64,000 nucleotides of DNA, taken from Thermomonas sp. Its GTDB lineage: Bacteria; Pseudomonadota; Gammaproteobacteria; Xanthomonadales; Xanthomonadaceae. Below are positions 8,167 to 16,896 of this stretch, piece by piece (the first letter of the stretch is position 1; each line of letters begins with the position of its first letter). The stretch is from contig NZ_JAMLIW010000005.1 of assembly GCF_023953935.1 (NCBI RefSeq), forward strand, positions 62,001 through 126,000, written 5' to 3'. Position numbers and translations under genes: made by a program. The notes below the pieces were generated by a model. The model had not been told where the DNA came from. It saw only the letters and a list, made by a program, of their open reading frames with translations, and ran no database searches.

Positions 8167-10947
8167 ATGCGGATCCTGAATCGCAATGTCTACGTGGGGC
8201 CTTCGCAGTACGCGAAGTTTCCGGTCATCCGGCTCGAGCTCGACCTGGGCGAGCTCGAACAGTGGCCCACCGCGAAGCTGGGCGAAGGTTTCATCACCGC
8301 CCTGCTGGACGCACTGCCGGGGTTGGCCGAACACGGCTGCTCGTACCGCGAACCGGGCGGTTTCGTGCGCCGGATGCGCGAGGGCGAAGGCACCTGGCTC
8401 GGCCACGTGCTCGAACACGTCGCCATCGAACTGCAAAATGAGGCCGGCGAAGACGTCACCTTCGGCAAGACCCGCAGCGTCGACGACGGCCGTGCCGGAG
8501 TGTATTCGGTGGTCTACGAATACGAGCAGCGCGAGGAAGGCATCGCCGCCGGCGAATTGGCGCTGCGCCTGATCGATTCGCTGCTGCCGGCGCAGCTGCG
8601 TACCGTCACCGACGCCAGCTGGCACTGGCAGGACGAGCGCGACACCTTCATCCGCTACGCCCAGCGCCGCGCTCTGGGGCCATCCACCGCCTCGCTGGTG
8701 CGCGCCGCGCAGGAACGCGACATCCCGTGGATGCGCCTGAACGAGCAATCGCTGGTGCAGCTCGGGCAGGGCAGATTCCAGCAGCGCATCCAGGCCACGA
8801 TCACCGGGCGCACCTCCCACATCGCCGTCGAGCTGGCCTGCGACAAGGAAGAAACCAACAAGATCCTGGCCGCACAGGGCCTGCCGGTGCCGCAGCAACA
8901 TCTGGTGCAGTCGGCCGATGCCGCCTGGCGCGCGGCGCGGCGGCTGGACGGGCCGGTGGTGGTCAAGCCCTACAACGGCAACCACGGCCGCGGCATCACC
9001 ATCAATATCCGCACTGAAGATGAAGTGCGCGCTGCATTCGAGGCCGCGCACGCGCATTCGCGCTCGGTGCTGGTGGAAACCTACATGGAAGGTGAGGACC
9101 ACCGCCTGCTGGTGGTCAATGGCGAGTTGATCGCCGCGACCAAGCGCACGCCGGGGCATGTGGTCGGCGATGGCCAATCGACCATTGCCGCGCTCATCGA
9201 AGTGGTCAACAGCGACCCGCGCCGTGGCGTCGGCCACGAGAAAGTGCTGACCCGGCTCAAGCTCGACCGCGAGGCCGAGCTGATGATGGAGAGCAAGGGC
9301 TATACCGCCGCCAGCGTGCCGCCGGCCGGCGAGATCGTCTACCTGCGCTCCACCGCCAACCTGTCCACCGGCGGCACCGCCACCGACGTGACAGACATCA
9401 TCCATCCCGACAACCGCGCGATGGCCGAACGCGCGGTGCGCGCGATCGGGCTGGACGTGGGCGGGGTCGATTTCCTCTCGCCCAATATCGCGGAGAGCTA
9501 CCGCCGCGCCGGTGGCGGCATTTGCGAGGTCAACGCCGCGCCCGGTTTCCGCATGCACATCGCGCCCAGCGAAGGCACTCCGCGTGATGCCGCAGGGCCC
9601 GTCATCGACATGCTGTTCCCGGCTGGCACTCCATCGAGGGTGCCGATCGCCGCGGTCACCGGCACCAACGGCAAGACCACCACCGCGCGCATGCTCGCCC
9701 ACATCGCCAAGATGGCCGGTTACACGCCAGGCCTGACCACCACCGACGGCGTCTACATCGACGGCCAGCGCACGGTGGAAGGCGACATGACCGGGCCGGT
9801 GTCGGCGCGGATGGTGCTGGCCGATCCGACCATCGATTTCGCGGTGCTGGAAACCGCGCGCGGCGGCCTGCTGCGCGCCGGCATGGGCGTGTCCGAAGTC
9901 GATGTCGGCGCGGTCATCAATGTCGCCTCCGATCACCTGGGCCTCAAAGGCATCGACACGCTGGAACAGCTGGCCGAAATCAAGAGAATCGTGGTCGAGG
10001 TCGCCAACGATTGCGCGGTGCTCAACGCCGACGATCCGAACGTGTTGAAGATGTCGGCCTACACTGACGCCAAGGTGATCTGCTACGTGACGATGAACCC
10101 CTCGCACCCGCTGGTGCGCGAGCACATCCGCGCCGGTGGCCGCGCCTGCGCGCTGGAAGCCGGCGTCAACGGCCACATGATCACCCTGTACGACAAGGGC
10201 AGCCACATCCCGCTGATGTGGACCCACCTGATTCCGGCGACGCTGGAAGGCCGCGCCCTGCACAACGTGCAAAACGCGATGATCGCCGCGGCGATGGCCT
10301 ATTCGATGGGAATCAAGCTCGACGCGATCCGCCAGGGCCTGCGCACCTTCGACACCACCTTCTTCCAGGCACCGGGACGGATGAACGTGTTCAATGAACA
10401 CCCGTTCAAGGTGATCATGGATTACGCCCACAACGCGCACGCGGTGGGGATGATGGCCGACCTCGCCCAGCGCCTCGACGCGCAGCGCCGCATCGTGGTG
10501 ATGGCCGGCCCCGGCGATCGCCGCGACCAGGACTTGATCGATATCGCCCATGCCGTCGCCGGCAAGTTCGATCACTACATCTGCCGCCGCGACGATTCCC
10601 TGCGCGGCCGCGACGGCGACGAGGTGCCGCGCATCCTCGCCAGGGCATTGCAGGCTGCGGGCGTTGCTGCCGAGGCCATCAGCCTCATTCCCGACGAGCA
10701 GGAATCGATCGACGCCGCGCTGCGCATGGGGCAGCCGGGCGATCTCATCATCATTTTCGCCGACGCGCTGACCCGCTCGTGGAAGCAGATCATCCGCTTC
10801 CAGCCCGAGGGCGCACTGCCCAAGCCCGCAGCGAAAGTGGAAACCCCGCTGCTGGAAACCACGCTTGATGCGCAGCTGGTGGCGGCGATGGAAGGCGTGG
10901 TGCGTGACGAGCGCGGGCTGCGCTTCGAACGCGAGGAAGCCGATTGA
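8167..10947 (+). CDS. cphA: Cyanophycin synthetase (CphA1 type)
   Basis: A 926-residue enzyme that extends the poly-aspartate backbone and adds Arg side groups, using two ATP sites. Three parts can be read. The N-terminal domain (1-160) begins with RNVYVGPSQYAKFP. An ATP-grasp domain (about 215-480) carries VVVKPYNGNHGRGI and EVNAAPGFRMHIAP. A Mur-ligase domain (about 490-900) carries the P-loop GTNGKTT (near 498), ETARGGLLRAG and MDYAHNAHA. The length is slightly above the usual 860-900. The start follows a GGGAGGG ribosome site. It overlaps the next gene by 4 bases. Confidence 0.95.
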   Translation: MRILNRNVYVGPSQYAKFPVIRLELDLGELEQWPTAKLGEGFITALLDALPGLAEHGCSYREPGGFVRRMREGEGTWLGHVLEHVAIELQNEAGEDVTFGKTRSVDDGRAGVYSVVYEYEQREEGIAAGELALRLIDSLLPAQLRTVTDASWHWQDERDTFIRYAQRRALGPSTASLVRAAQERDIPWMRLNEQSLVQLGQGRFQQRIQATITGRTSHIAVELACDKEETNKILAAQGLPVPQQHLVQSADAAWRAARRLDGPVVVKPYNGNHGRGITINIRTEDEVRAAFEAAHAHSRSVLVETYMEGEDHRLLVVNGELIAATKRTPGHVVGDGQSTIAALIEVVNSDPRRGVGHEKVLTRLKLDREAELMMESKGYTAASVPPAGEIVYLRSTANLSTGGTATDVTDIIHPDNRAMAERAVRAIGLDVGGVDFLSPNIAESYRRAGGGICEVNAAPGFRMHIAPSEGTPRDAAGPVIDMLFPAGTPSRVPIAAVTGTNGKTTTARMLAHIAKMAGYTPGLTTTDGVYIDGQRTVEGDMTGPVSARMVLADPTIDFAVLETARGGLLRAGMGVSEVDVGAVINVASDHLGLKGIDTLEQLAEIKRIVVEVANDCAVLNADDPNVLKMSAYTDAKVICYVTMNPSHPLVREHIRAGGRACALEAGVNGHMITLYDKGSHIPLMWTHLIPATLEGRALHNVQNAMIAAAMAYSMGIKLDAIRQGLRTFDTTFFQAPGRMNVFNEHPFKVIMDYAHNAHAVGMMADLAQRLDAQRRIVVMAGPGDRRDQDLIDIAHAVAGKFDHYICRRDDSLRGRDGDEVPRILARALQAAGVAAEAISLIPDEQESIDAALRMGQPGDLIIIFADALTRSWKQIIRFQPEGALPKPAAKVETPLLETTLDAQLVAAMEGVVRDERGLRFEREEAD

Positions 10948-12761
10948 ACGCAGCCGATGCCGCGCCGGCCGTACCGTTCGAGGATTCGCGTCGACTGACC
11001 GGGGCCAACCAGTATTTCGCCGGCCCCGGCGCAGTGCTGGATGCGCCGGCGACGGTCGCCTTCGACGCCCAGGCCGAGACCCGCTGGCGCGCGCAGGTCG
11101 CGCAGCTGCGTGAGGCCTTGCAGTGGCCGGACGGCGCCAGCATCGTGCGTCGCCACGCCGGCGGCGTGAGCCTGGCGATCGCCGCGCCGATCGATCAGTT
11201 GTTCACCGCCACCGAAGTCAACGAATACGCGCTGTATCAGGCGCTGGGACGGCGTGCCGGCGCGCAGTCTGTGGATGGCGAAGGTCAGCCGCCGTGCCCG
11301 CATCCGGCGCACTTCGACGCGGGCGAGGCGCTGCGACGCCTGCAAGCGGCCGCACGCGCGGAAGCCAATCCCGGCTTGCTCGCCTTGCTGCACGCCGCCG
11401 CGATGCATGCGATTCCGGCACGGCTGGATGACGACGCGCTGTCGCTGGGCGAAGGCGAGGCGTCGCGGCTGTGGCCACTTCCAGCCTTGCCGGATCCGGC
11501 GAGCGTGCCGTGGGCGCAGTTGCACGCCATTCCCAAGGCGCTCGTCACCGGCTCCAACGGCAAGACCACCACGGTGCGCCTGCTGGCCGCGCTGCTGGCC
11601 GCGACCGGGCGCCGGGTCGGCTACAGCTGCACCGATGGCGTGGTGGTGGACGGCACGCGACTCGCGGCCGGCGATTATTCCGGCCCGGCCGGTGCGCGCA
11701 CCGTGCTGCGCGCTGCGCAAGCGCAGGCGGCGGTGCTGGAAACCGCGCGCGGCGGCCTGCTGCGGCGCGGGCTGGCGGTCGACGGCGCCGGTGCCGCCAT
11801 CGTCACCAATGTCAGCGAGGATCATTTCGGCGAATACGGCATCGACAGCCTCGCCGACCTCGCCAAGGTCAAGCTGGTGGTGGCCAAAGCCCTTGGCGCG
11901 CATGGCGTGCTGGTGCTCAATGCCGCCGACCCGACCCTGGTGACACAGGCACCGCGGACAACGGGCGTGCGGATCGGCTGGTTTGCCCATGAGCTCGACG
12001 TCGCCAGCGCGCAAGGCACACTCGCCTGCGGCGTGAAAGACGGCCACCTGCTGCTGCGTGAGGACGGCGAGACCCGCGACCTCGGCGTGATTGCCGACAT
12101 GCCGCTCAGCCTCGGCGGCGCGGCGCGCTACAACATCGAGAACATCGCCGCCGCCGTGCTGGCCGCGCATGCGCTGGGGGTCCCGTCGAATGTCATGGCC
12201 GCAGAGCTGCTGCGCTTCGGCGCGGAACCGCTCGACAATCCCGGACGCCTGCAACGCTGGCGCCTGGGCGACGTGGAGGTGGTGCTCGACTACGCCCACA
12301 ACCCCGAAGGCCTGCGCGGCTTGCTGGACCTGGCGACCCAATGGCGCGGTCGCCGACTCGGCATCCTGCTCGGGCATGCCGGCAATCGTCGCGACGCGGA
12401 CTATCGTGCGGTTGCCGAGGTGGTCGCCAAGGCCCATCCCGATCGCGTCTGGTTGAAGGACATCGGTGGAAACTACCTGCGCGGGCGCGCTTCCGGCGAA
12501 GTCGCCGGCATCCTGCGCGACAGCCTGCACGCGCAGGGCCTGCCGCTGGAGGCCCTGCCGGTCTGCCTCGACGAGACCGCGGCCGCCCGCGAGGCACTGG
12601 CCTGGGCGCAGCCCGGCGACCTGTTGCTGCTGCCGGTGCACGAACCATCCAAGCGCGAAGCGGTGCTGGCCCTGCTCAATCGTCTGCAAGCCGAACGCTG
12701 GCACTCTGGCCAGGTGCTGCCAGATCTGCCGGCACAACCGACACTTTCGAAAGACCGCTGA
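10944..12761 (+). CDS. Second cyanophycin-synthetase-like Mur ligase without ATP-grasp domain
   Basis: A 605-residue protein. Residues about 195-600 form a Mur-ligase unit closely like that of CphA: P-loop GSNGKTTT (about 203), ETARGGLLRRG, TNVSEDHFGEYG and LDYAHNPEG. The first 190 residues have no ATP-grasp motifs, so it is not a truncated CphA1 and not a cyanobacterial CphA2, which keeps ATP-grasp. Proteobacterial cyanophycin loci are known to carry a second synthetase-like gene (cphA'), of uncertain role; this is my best placement. The start is TTG 10944, overlapping the cphA stop (TTGA) after a GAGGAA site, which implies translational coupling. It might ligate Arg, work on dipeptides, or help CphA (all inference). 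Confidence 0.8.
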   Translation: MNAADAAPAVPFEDSRRLTGANQYFAGPGAVLDAPATVAFDAQAETRWRAQVAQLREALQWPDGASIVRRHAGGVSLAIAAPIDQLFTATEVNEYALYQALGRRAGAQSVDGEGQPPCPHPAHFDAGEALRRLQAAARAEANPGLLALLHAAAMHAIPARLDDDALSLGEGEASRLWPLPALPDPASVPWAQLHAIPKALVTGSNGKTTTVRLLAALLAATGRRVGYSCTDGVVVDGTRLAAGDYSGPAGARTVLRAAQAQAAVLETARGGLLRRGLAVDGAGAAIVTNVSEDHFGEYGIDSLADLAKVKLVVAKALGAHGVLVLNAADPTLVTQAPRTTGVRIGWFAHELDVASAQGTLACGVKDGHLLLREDGETRDLGVIADMPLSLGGAARYNIENIAAAVLAAHALGVPSNVMAAELLRFGAEPLDNPGRLQRWRLGDVEVVLDYAHNPEGLRGLLDLATQWRGRRLGILLGHAGNRRDADYRAVAEVVAKAHPDRVWLKDIGGNYLRGRASGEVAGILRDSLHAQGLPLEALPVCLDETAAAREALAWAQPGDLLLLPVHEPSKREAVLALLNRLQAERWHSGQVLPDLPAQPTLSKDR

Positions 12762-13121
12762 CTGCGGCGCTTCGACAGGACGCTGCGGCTGTCCGCACGG
12801 TGGCGGGCGGGCGGACAGAACGCGCCTTCAAAGCTGGAAGCCCACCGCGCGCACCAGACCTTCCCCGACATCGCGCAGAGCGCGTAGGCGGTGTCTTCAC
12901 GGCGCTCGGGACCGCTGGGCAACAGCTGCGCACGCGGCCCTTCGGTACGTAAGGGAATCGGTGCGGACCGCGACGGCGGCAGAGGGCGGACGGCGCTGGC
13001 GCCCGGAATGGGTCAGCCCGATGCAGGACAACAGCCCGCAAGCCACCGCTGCGACGTGCAGCAAGGTCAGGCCATGCCATGGCTGCAATGGCGGCAGGCC
13101 GAATGCCGGCATGCGGCGGCG
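12762..13121 (-). other. 360-base interval with one doubtful small ORF
   Basis: No well-supported gene. A 71-codon ATG frame on the minus strand (12897-13112) starts 10 bases after the DUF2782 stop and encodes one hydrophobic segment (LLHVAAVACGLLSCIGL), then an Arg-rich tail. It could be a small membrane protein co-transcribed with DUF2782, but nothing else supports it. An 8-bp inverted repeat, CTGTCCGC/GCGGACAG, after the Mur-ligase gene has no T tract and is a weak terminator at best. Confidence 0.3.
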
Positions 13122-13409
13122 CTACCAGCTGAACAGCCGGTAGTAGACCAGCGGGCCGGTTTTCGCATCGCGCTCGTCGACCCGGCCGTCGCCGTTGCGG
13201 TCGTAGATGTAATAGGTGACGCCGCGGAACGGCACCACCTTGACCATTTTCAACTGTCCGGCGAGGCGGTATTCGGTGATGACGTCGCCGTTGGATTCGG
13301 TGCGGGTGACGGGAACCGCATCTTCCGGAATCGGCGGCGCCGGCTCGGGGGCAACGCTGGCGCAGGCGCTCAGCATCAGCGCAAGGACGAAGGGCAGGCC
13401 AAGGCGCAT
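13122..13409 (-). CDS. Small lipoprotein, DUF2782 family
   Basis: A 95-residue protein with a lipoprotein signal (MRLGLPFVLALMLSAC, lipobox LSAC). The mature part is about 80 residues, with ESNGDVITEYRLAG, KVVPFRGVTYYIYD and the acidic DRNGDGRVDERD, which resembles a lone calcium-binding loop. This matches the DUF2782 family, small proteins that I recall sitting near polA in xanthomonads. Function unknown; probably attached to the inner or outer membrane facing the periplasm. Confidence 0.85.
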   Translation of the reverse strand: MRLGLPFVLALMLSACASVAPEPAPPIPEDAVPVTRTESNGDVITEYRLAGQLKMVKVVPFRGVTYYIYDRNGDGRVDERDAKTGPLVYYRLFSW

Positions 13410-13700
13410 GACGACGGTCTCCGTGGGGGATGTCGCCAGTATGCGACAAGAGCGCCCTCATCCGGCCCCCGCCTTCGCGGGGGCAGGCTCTGCGGCCACC
13501 TTCTCCCCGCCGTCGCGGGGAGAAGGGCATGGTTCTTTACTTCCTCGCCCTCTTGCGGAGAGAAGGAAAGCACGAATGACGCCTTTCTTCCTTTCTCCCG
13601 TCCACGGCGCAGCGTGCGGCGCTGGCAGCAATCCAGACGCTGCGCCACAGGCTTTTCTCCCTCTTCCCGTGAATGGGGAGAGGATCGGGGTGGGGGGCGC
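13410..13700. repeat. Intergenic hairpin-repeat cluster
   Basis: No gene. The segment at 13455-13501, which contains a CCCCCGCCTTCGCGGGGG hairpin, recurs at 34774-34820 (46 of 47 bases). It is followed by TTCTCCCCGCC/GGGGAGAA, a CCCTCTTGCGGAGAGAAGG unit and a TCTCCC...GGGGAGAGGATCGGGG unit. These belong to the CCCTCTCCC-type hairpins also seen near 34890 and inside hrpB at 45925. Confidence 0.75.
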
Positions 13701-13701
13701 G

Positions 13702-14018
13702 CTACGCCGGCGCCGCGGCGAGATCCAGAAACCCGCCCGACTGCCGCTTCCACAGCTGTGCGTACAGGCCGCCTTGCGCCAGCAGCTGGGCGTGGCTGCC
13801 CTGTTCGACGATGCGGCCGGCGTCCATCACGATCAGGCGATCCATCGCGGCAATGGTCGAGAGCCGGTGCGCAATCGCGATCACGGTCTTGCCCTGCATC
13901 AGCCGATACAGGTTTTCCTGGATCACCGCCTCCACTTCCGAATCCAGCGCCGAGGTCGCCTCGTCCAGTACCAGGATCGGCGCGTTCTTGAGCAGCACCC
14001 GGGCGATGGCGATGCGCT
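13702..14018 (-). pseudogene. ABC exporter, 3' fragment cut off by the IS
   Basis: About 105 codons that complete the nucleotide-binding domain begun on the other side of the insertion element. Reading from the junction: [14 protein letters not shown], Walker B with the catalytic Glu ([12 protein letters not shown]), the H-loop IAHRLST and the usual end of an ABC domain. The first in-frame ATG is 13998, but the remnant starts at 14018. Alone it has neither P-loop nor signature motif and cannot work. Removing the 1224-base element plus one 3-base duplication restores one open frame of 614 codons. Confidence 0.88.
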
Positions 14019-14023
14019 GGGTT

Positions 14024-14938
14024 CTACCCCGAAATCACGGACGGTTTGGAAAGAGCTGAAAACTTCTGGTCTTGTCTGATGACTCTGCGTCGCATCCTTG
14101 GGTTATGGCGTCGTTCGATATATTCGAACACATCCGCCCTTGCAGCATCGAGTGTCGGGTACTTCGTGCGGTAGACGCGCTCGCGCTTGAGCAGGCCGAA
14201 GAAGCCCTCGCAGGCGGCGTTGTCGCCGCAATGACCCACGGCACTCATCGAGCACACCAGATTGTTGGCCGCCAGATAGCGCTGGTAATCGCCGCTTCGG
14301 AACTGGCTGCCGCGGTCGGAATGCAAGATCACCGGATAGCTTTCCTGACGCTGCCAGACCGCCATTTGCACGGCCCGGATCACCATCTGTCGGTCCTGCC
14401 GGTGATGCATCGACCAGCCCACGACGCGCTGGTCGAACAGGTCCAGCACGATGCACAGGTACAGCTTGCCTTGGCCGGTCTTGAGTTCGGTGATGTCGGT
14501 GACCCATTTGGTCTCCGGTTCCAGCGCAGTGAAGTCCCGTTCTAGGTGGTTGCGCACACCCAGAGGCGTCAGCGCGGGGCTCCCGCGCTGACCACGCCGC
14601 TTCGGACGCGGCCAGCCTTGCAGTCCGTCAGCAGCCATGATCCGTGCCACCCGGTTCAGGCTTGCCGTCTCGCCTTCCTCGGCAAGATCCTCCTGCATCC
14701 GGCCAGCACCCAACGTCCCCCGGCTGTCTTCATGCAGTTCGCGGATGCGGCCAAGCAGGCGCTGGTTGTCGCACTGTCGGTCGCTGGGCAAACGCTTGCT
14801 CCAGTCGTAGTAGCCGCTGGCCGATACCTTCAGGCAGCGGCACATCAGTCGAATCGGAAACTCATCGCGGCAACGTTCGATCACCCGATACCTCGGGACG
14901 ATCCCTTGGCAAAGAACGTCGCCGCTTCGCGCAAAAAA
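14024..14938 (-). CDS. IS3-family transposase OrfB (made by -1 frameshift from OrfA)
   Basis: The DDE integrase part of the transposase, which cuts and joins the element's ends. After the frameshift the protein reads [19 protein letters not shown], then the HTH_21-like region [10 protein letters not shown]. The catalytic triad is visible: D in WVTDITEL, D in HSDRGSQF and E in [10 protein letters not shown]. The frame has no good start of its own; it is entered by a -1 slip at a run of six T (complement of 14933-14938) near the end of orfA, as is usual for the family. The frame is intact, ending 5 bases inside the element's end. Confidence 0.9.
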   Translation of the reverse strand, partial: FFARSGDVLCQGIVPRYRVIERCRDEFPIRLMCRCLKVSASGYYDWSKRLPSDRQCDNQRLLGRIRELHEDSRGTLGAGRMQEDLAEEGETASLNRVARIMAADGLQGWPRPKRRGQRGSPALTPLGVRNHLERDFTALEPETKWVTDITELKTGQGKLYLCIVLDLFDQRVVGWSMHHRQDRQMVIRAVQMAVWQRQESYPVILHSDRGSQFRSGDYQRYLAANNLVCSMSAVGHCGDNAACEGFFGLLKRERVYRTKYPTLDAARADVFEYIERRHNPRMRRRVIRQDQKFSALSKPSVISG

Positions 14939-15186
14939 TCCCGCTCCTTCTGCACCCGGGCCAGTTCGCGTTTGAGACGCGCCACTTCCTCGTCCCGGGG
15001 CGTCCCGGTGCCACCGAATGCGGTCTTGCCCTGCATCTGGGCTTCCCGCTTCCAACGGGTCAGCAGGTTATCCCGGATCCCCAGTTCCCGCGCCACCTGG
15101 GCACAGCTGACGCCTGGCCGGCTGGCTTGCTCAACCGCACCACGCTTGAACTCAGTGCTGAACTTCCTTCGCTTCGACATGAACAC
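14881..15186 (-). CDS. IS3-family transposase OrfA
   Basis: A 101-residue protein with a helix-turn-helix ([35 protein letters not shown]) that recognises the element's ends, followed by a leucine-zipper-like coiled coil ([20 protein letters not shown]). It overlaps orfB. A T6 run at the DFLREA codons allows the -1 shift that makes the OrfAB fusion, the active transposase. Alone, OrfA usually represses transposition. Confidence 0.9.
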   Translation of the reverse strand: MFMSKRRKFSTEFKRGAVEQASRPGVSCAQVARELGIRDNLLTRWKREAQMQGKTAFGGTGTPRDEEVARLKRELARVQKERDFLREAATFFAKGSSRGIG

Positions 15187-15242
15187 TCCTCAGGGCCTCG
15201 ATCGGCCTTCTCGTAAGTGTCCGTGAAAACGGGGGTGAACCC

Positions 15243-16770
15243 GCTGGCGCTGGCCGCCGGAGAGCTTCACCCCGCGTTCGCCCACCTGCGCATCCAGCCC
15301 GCGCTGGCCACGGGAATCCCGCAGTTCGGCGATGAAGCCCTCGGCGTTGGCCTGCCGCACGGCCTCCAGCAGATCGTCCTCGCCGGCATCCGGGCGGCCG
15401 TAGAGGATGTTCTCGCGCACCGAGCGGTGCAGCAGCGAGGTGTCCTGCGTCACGACGCCAATCTGCGCGCGCAGCGAATCCTGCTGCACGCTGGCGATGT
15501 CGATGCCGTCCACGGTGATGCGGCCAGCCTCGACGTCGTGGAAGCGCATCAACAGGTTCACCAGGGTCGATTTGCCGGCACCGCTGCGGCCCACCACGCC
15601 GATCTTCTCGCCCGGCGCGATCGCCAGATCGAGCTGCTCGATCACGCCGCTGCCCTTGCCGTAGTGGAAGGCCACGCCGTCGAAGCGAATCGCGCCGCGC
15701 ACCGTGGGCAACGCGGGCGCGCCCGGCGCATCGTCCACGGTCGGCGGCAGCGCGATCGAACTGATCCCGTCGTGCACGGTGCCGATGTTCTCGAACAGCG
15801 CCGACAGCTCCCACATGATCCAGTGCGACATCCCCAGCAGCCGCAGCGCCAGCGCGCCGGCCACCGCCACCGCGCCGGTCGTGGCCGCCCCGTGCAGCCA
15901 CAGCCAGATCCCCAGCGCCGCCACCGCGAACAGCAGCAGCATGTTCAGCGCATACAGCAGGCTGTAGACCGTGGTCACCAGCCGCATCTGCCGGTAGACG
16001 GTGACCAGGAAGCCGTCCATCGCCTCGCGCGCATAGGCCTGCTCGCGGCGCGAGTGCGAGAACAGCTTGACCGTGGCGATATTGGTGTAGCTGTCGACGA
16101 TCCGCCCGGTCATGGTCGAACGCGCGTCGGCCTGGGCGCTGGACACCTTGCCCATGCGCGGCACGAACCAGCGCATCAGCAGGCCATAGCCCAGCAGCCA
16201 GGCCGCGAACGGCAGCATCATCCGCAGGTCGGCGCTGGCCGCCACCACCAGCATGCCGCCGAAATACACCAGCACGTAGTTGCCGATGTCGAGCAGCTTG
16301 ATGACGGTTTCGCGCACCGCCAGCGAAGTCTGCATCAGCTTGGTGGCGATGCGGCCGGCAAATTCGTCCTGGAAATAGCCCATCGACTGCCGCAGCAGGT
16401 AGCGGTGGACGTTCCAGCGGATCCGCATCGGGAAATTGCCGAGCAGGCTCTGGTGCTGCACCGCCGAGTTGAGCCACACCAGCAGCGGCAGGCACAGCAG
16501 CACCAGCGCGCCCATCCACGCCAGCCGCCGGCCTTCGCCGGCGAGGAAGCCGGCCACCCCCAGCGCGGTCATGCGGTCCACCACCGCGCCGACGTAGGCG
16601 TACAGGCTCACCTCGGCCACGGCGATCGCGGCCGTGGTGGCCGCCATCAGCGCCAGCCACGGTTCGGCGCCGCGGGTGAAGTGGCGACAGAACGCGTACA
16701 GGCTGGCTGGCGGCTGCGCCGGCGGCGCTTCCGGGAACGGGTCAAGGCGGGTTTCGAACCAACGCAGCAT
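15243..16770 (-). pseudogene. ABC exporter (permease-ATPase), 5' part cut by the IS
   Basis: About 509 codons of a half-size ABC exporter of MsbA/MdlB type. Six membrane helices fill about residues 35-330 (for example LALMAATTAAIAVAEV and YVLVYFGGMLVVA). The ATPase domain starts near 365 and keeps the Walker A GRSGAGKST, the Q-loop VTQDTSLL and the signature LSGGQRQR, then runs straight into IS sequence (VHPRFHGHL...), just before Walker B. The original protein would have been 613 residues. The product made now lacks the catalytic Glu, so it should be inactive unless the element leaves precisely. Substrate unknown. Confidence 0.88.
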
Positions 16771-16896
16771 GCGGTCATTCCGTGGCAGATGCGCGCATTG
16801 TGCCCTTTCGCCTTCAGCGCTCGCGCATGAACACGCGGCTTTGCCCGCAATTCCCTAGAATCGATCCATGAGGATCACCGCACCGAACATCGCCGC

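Larger units (their letters stand above)
14019..15242 (-). mobile_element. Complete IS3-family insertion sequence, 1224 bp
   Basis: The ends are imperfect inverted repeats of about 24 bp: GGGTTCTACCCCG... on the left and the complement of ...CGGGGGTGAACCC on the right, both leading to TCACGGAC. It holds overlapping orfA and orfB with a T6 slippery run. The target repeat is GCT if the ends are GGG/CCC, or CGCTG if they are GG/CC; the flanking bases make this ambiguous. It lies in the ABC exporter gene, in the same orientation. Intact ends and ORFs point to a recent insertion. Confidence 0.9.

Noticed and set aside
8137-10575. 812-codon minus-strand open frame opposite cphA (and 720 codons at 10575-12737)
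   Set aside because: High-GC shadow frames; the plus-strand genes have all conserved motifs and codon use.
12762-13121. tRNA or other structured RNA in the gap after the cyanophycin genes
   Set aside because: No cloverleaf, CCA end or terminator-like stem with a T tract could be found.
14072-15226. Plus-strand frames across the insertion element
   Set aside because: Antisense to the transposase genes, no recognisable domains.
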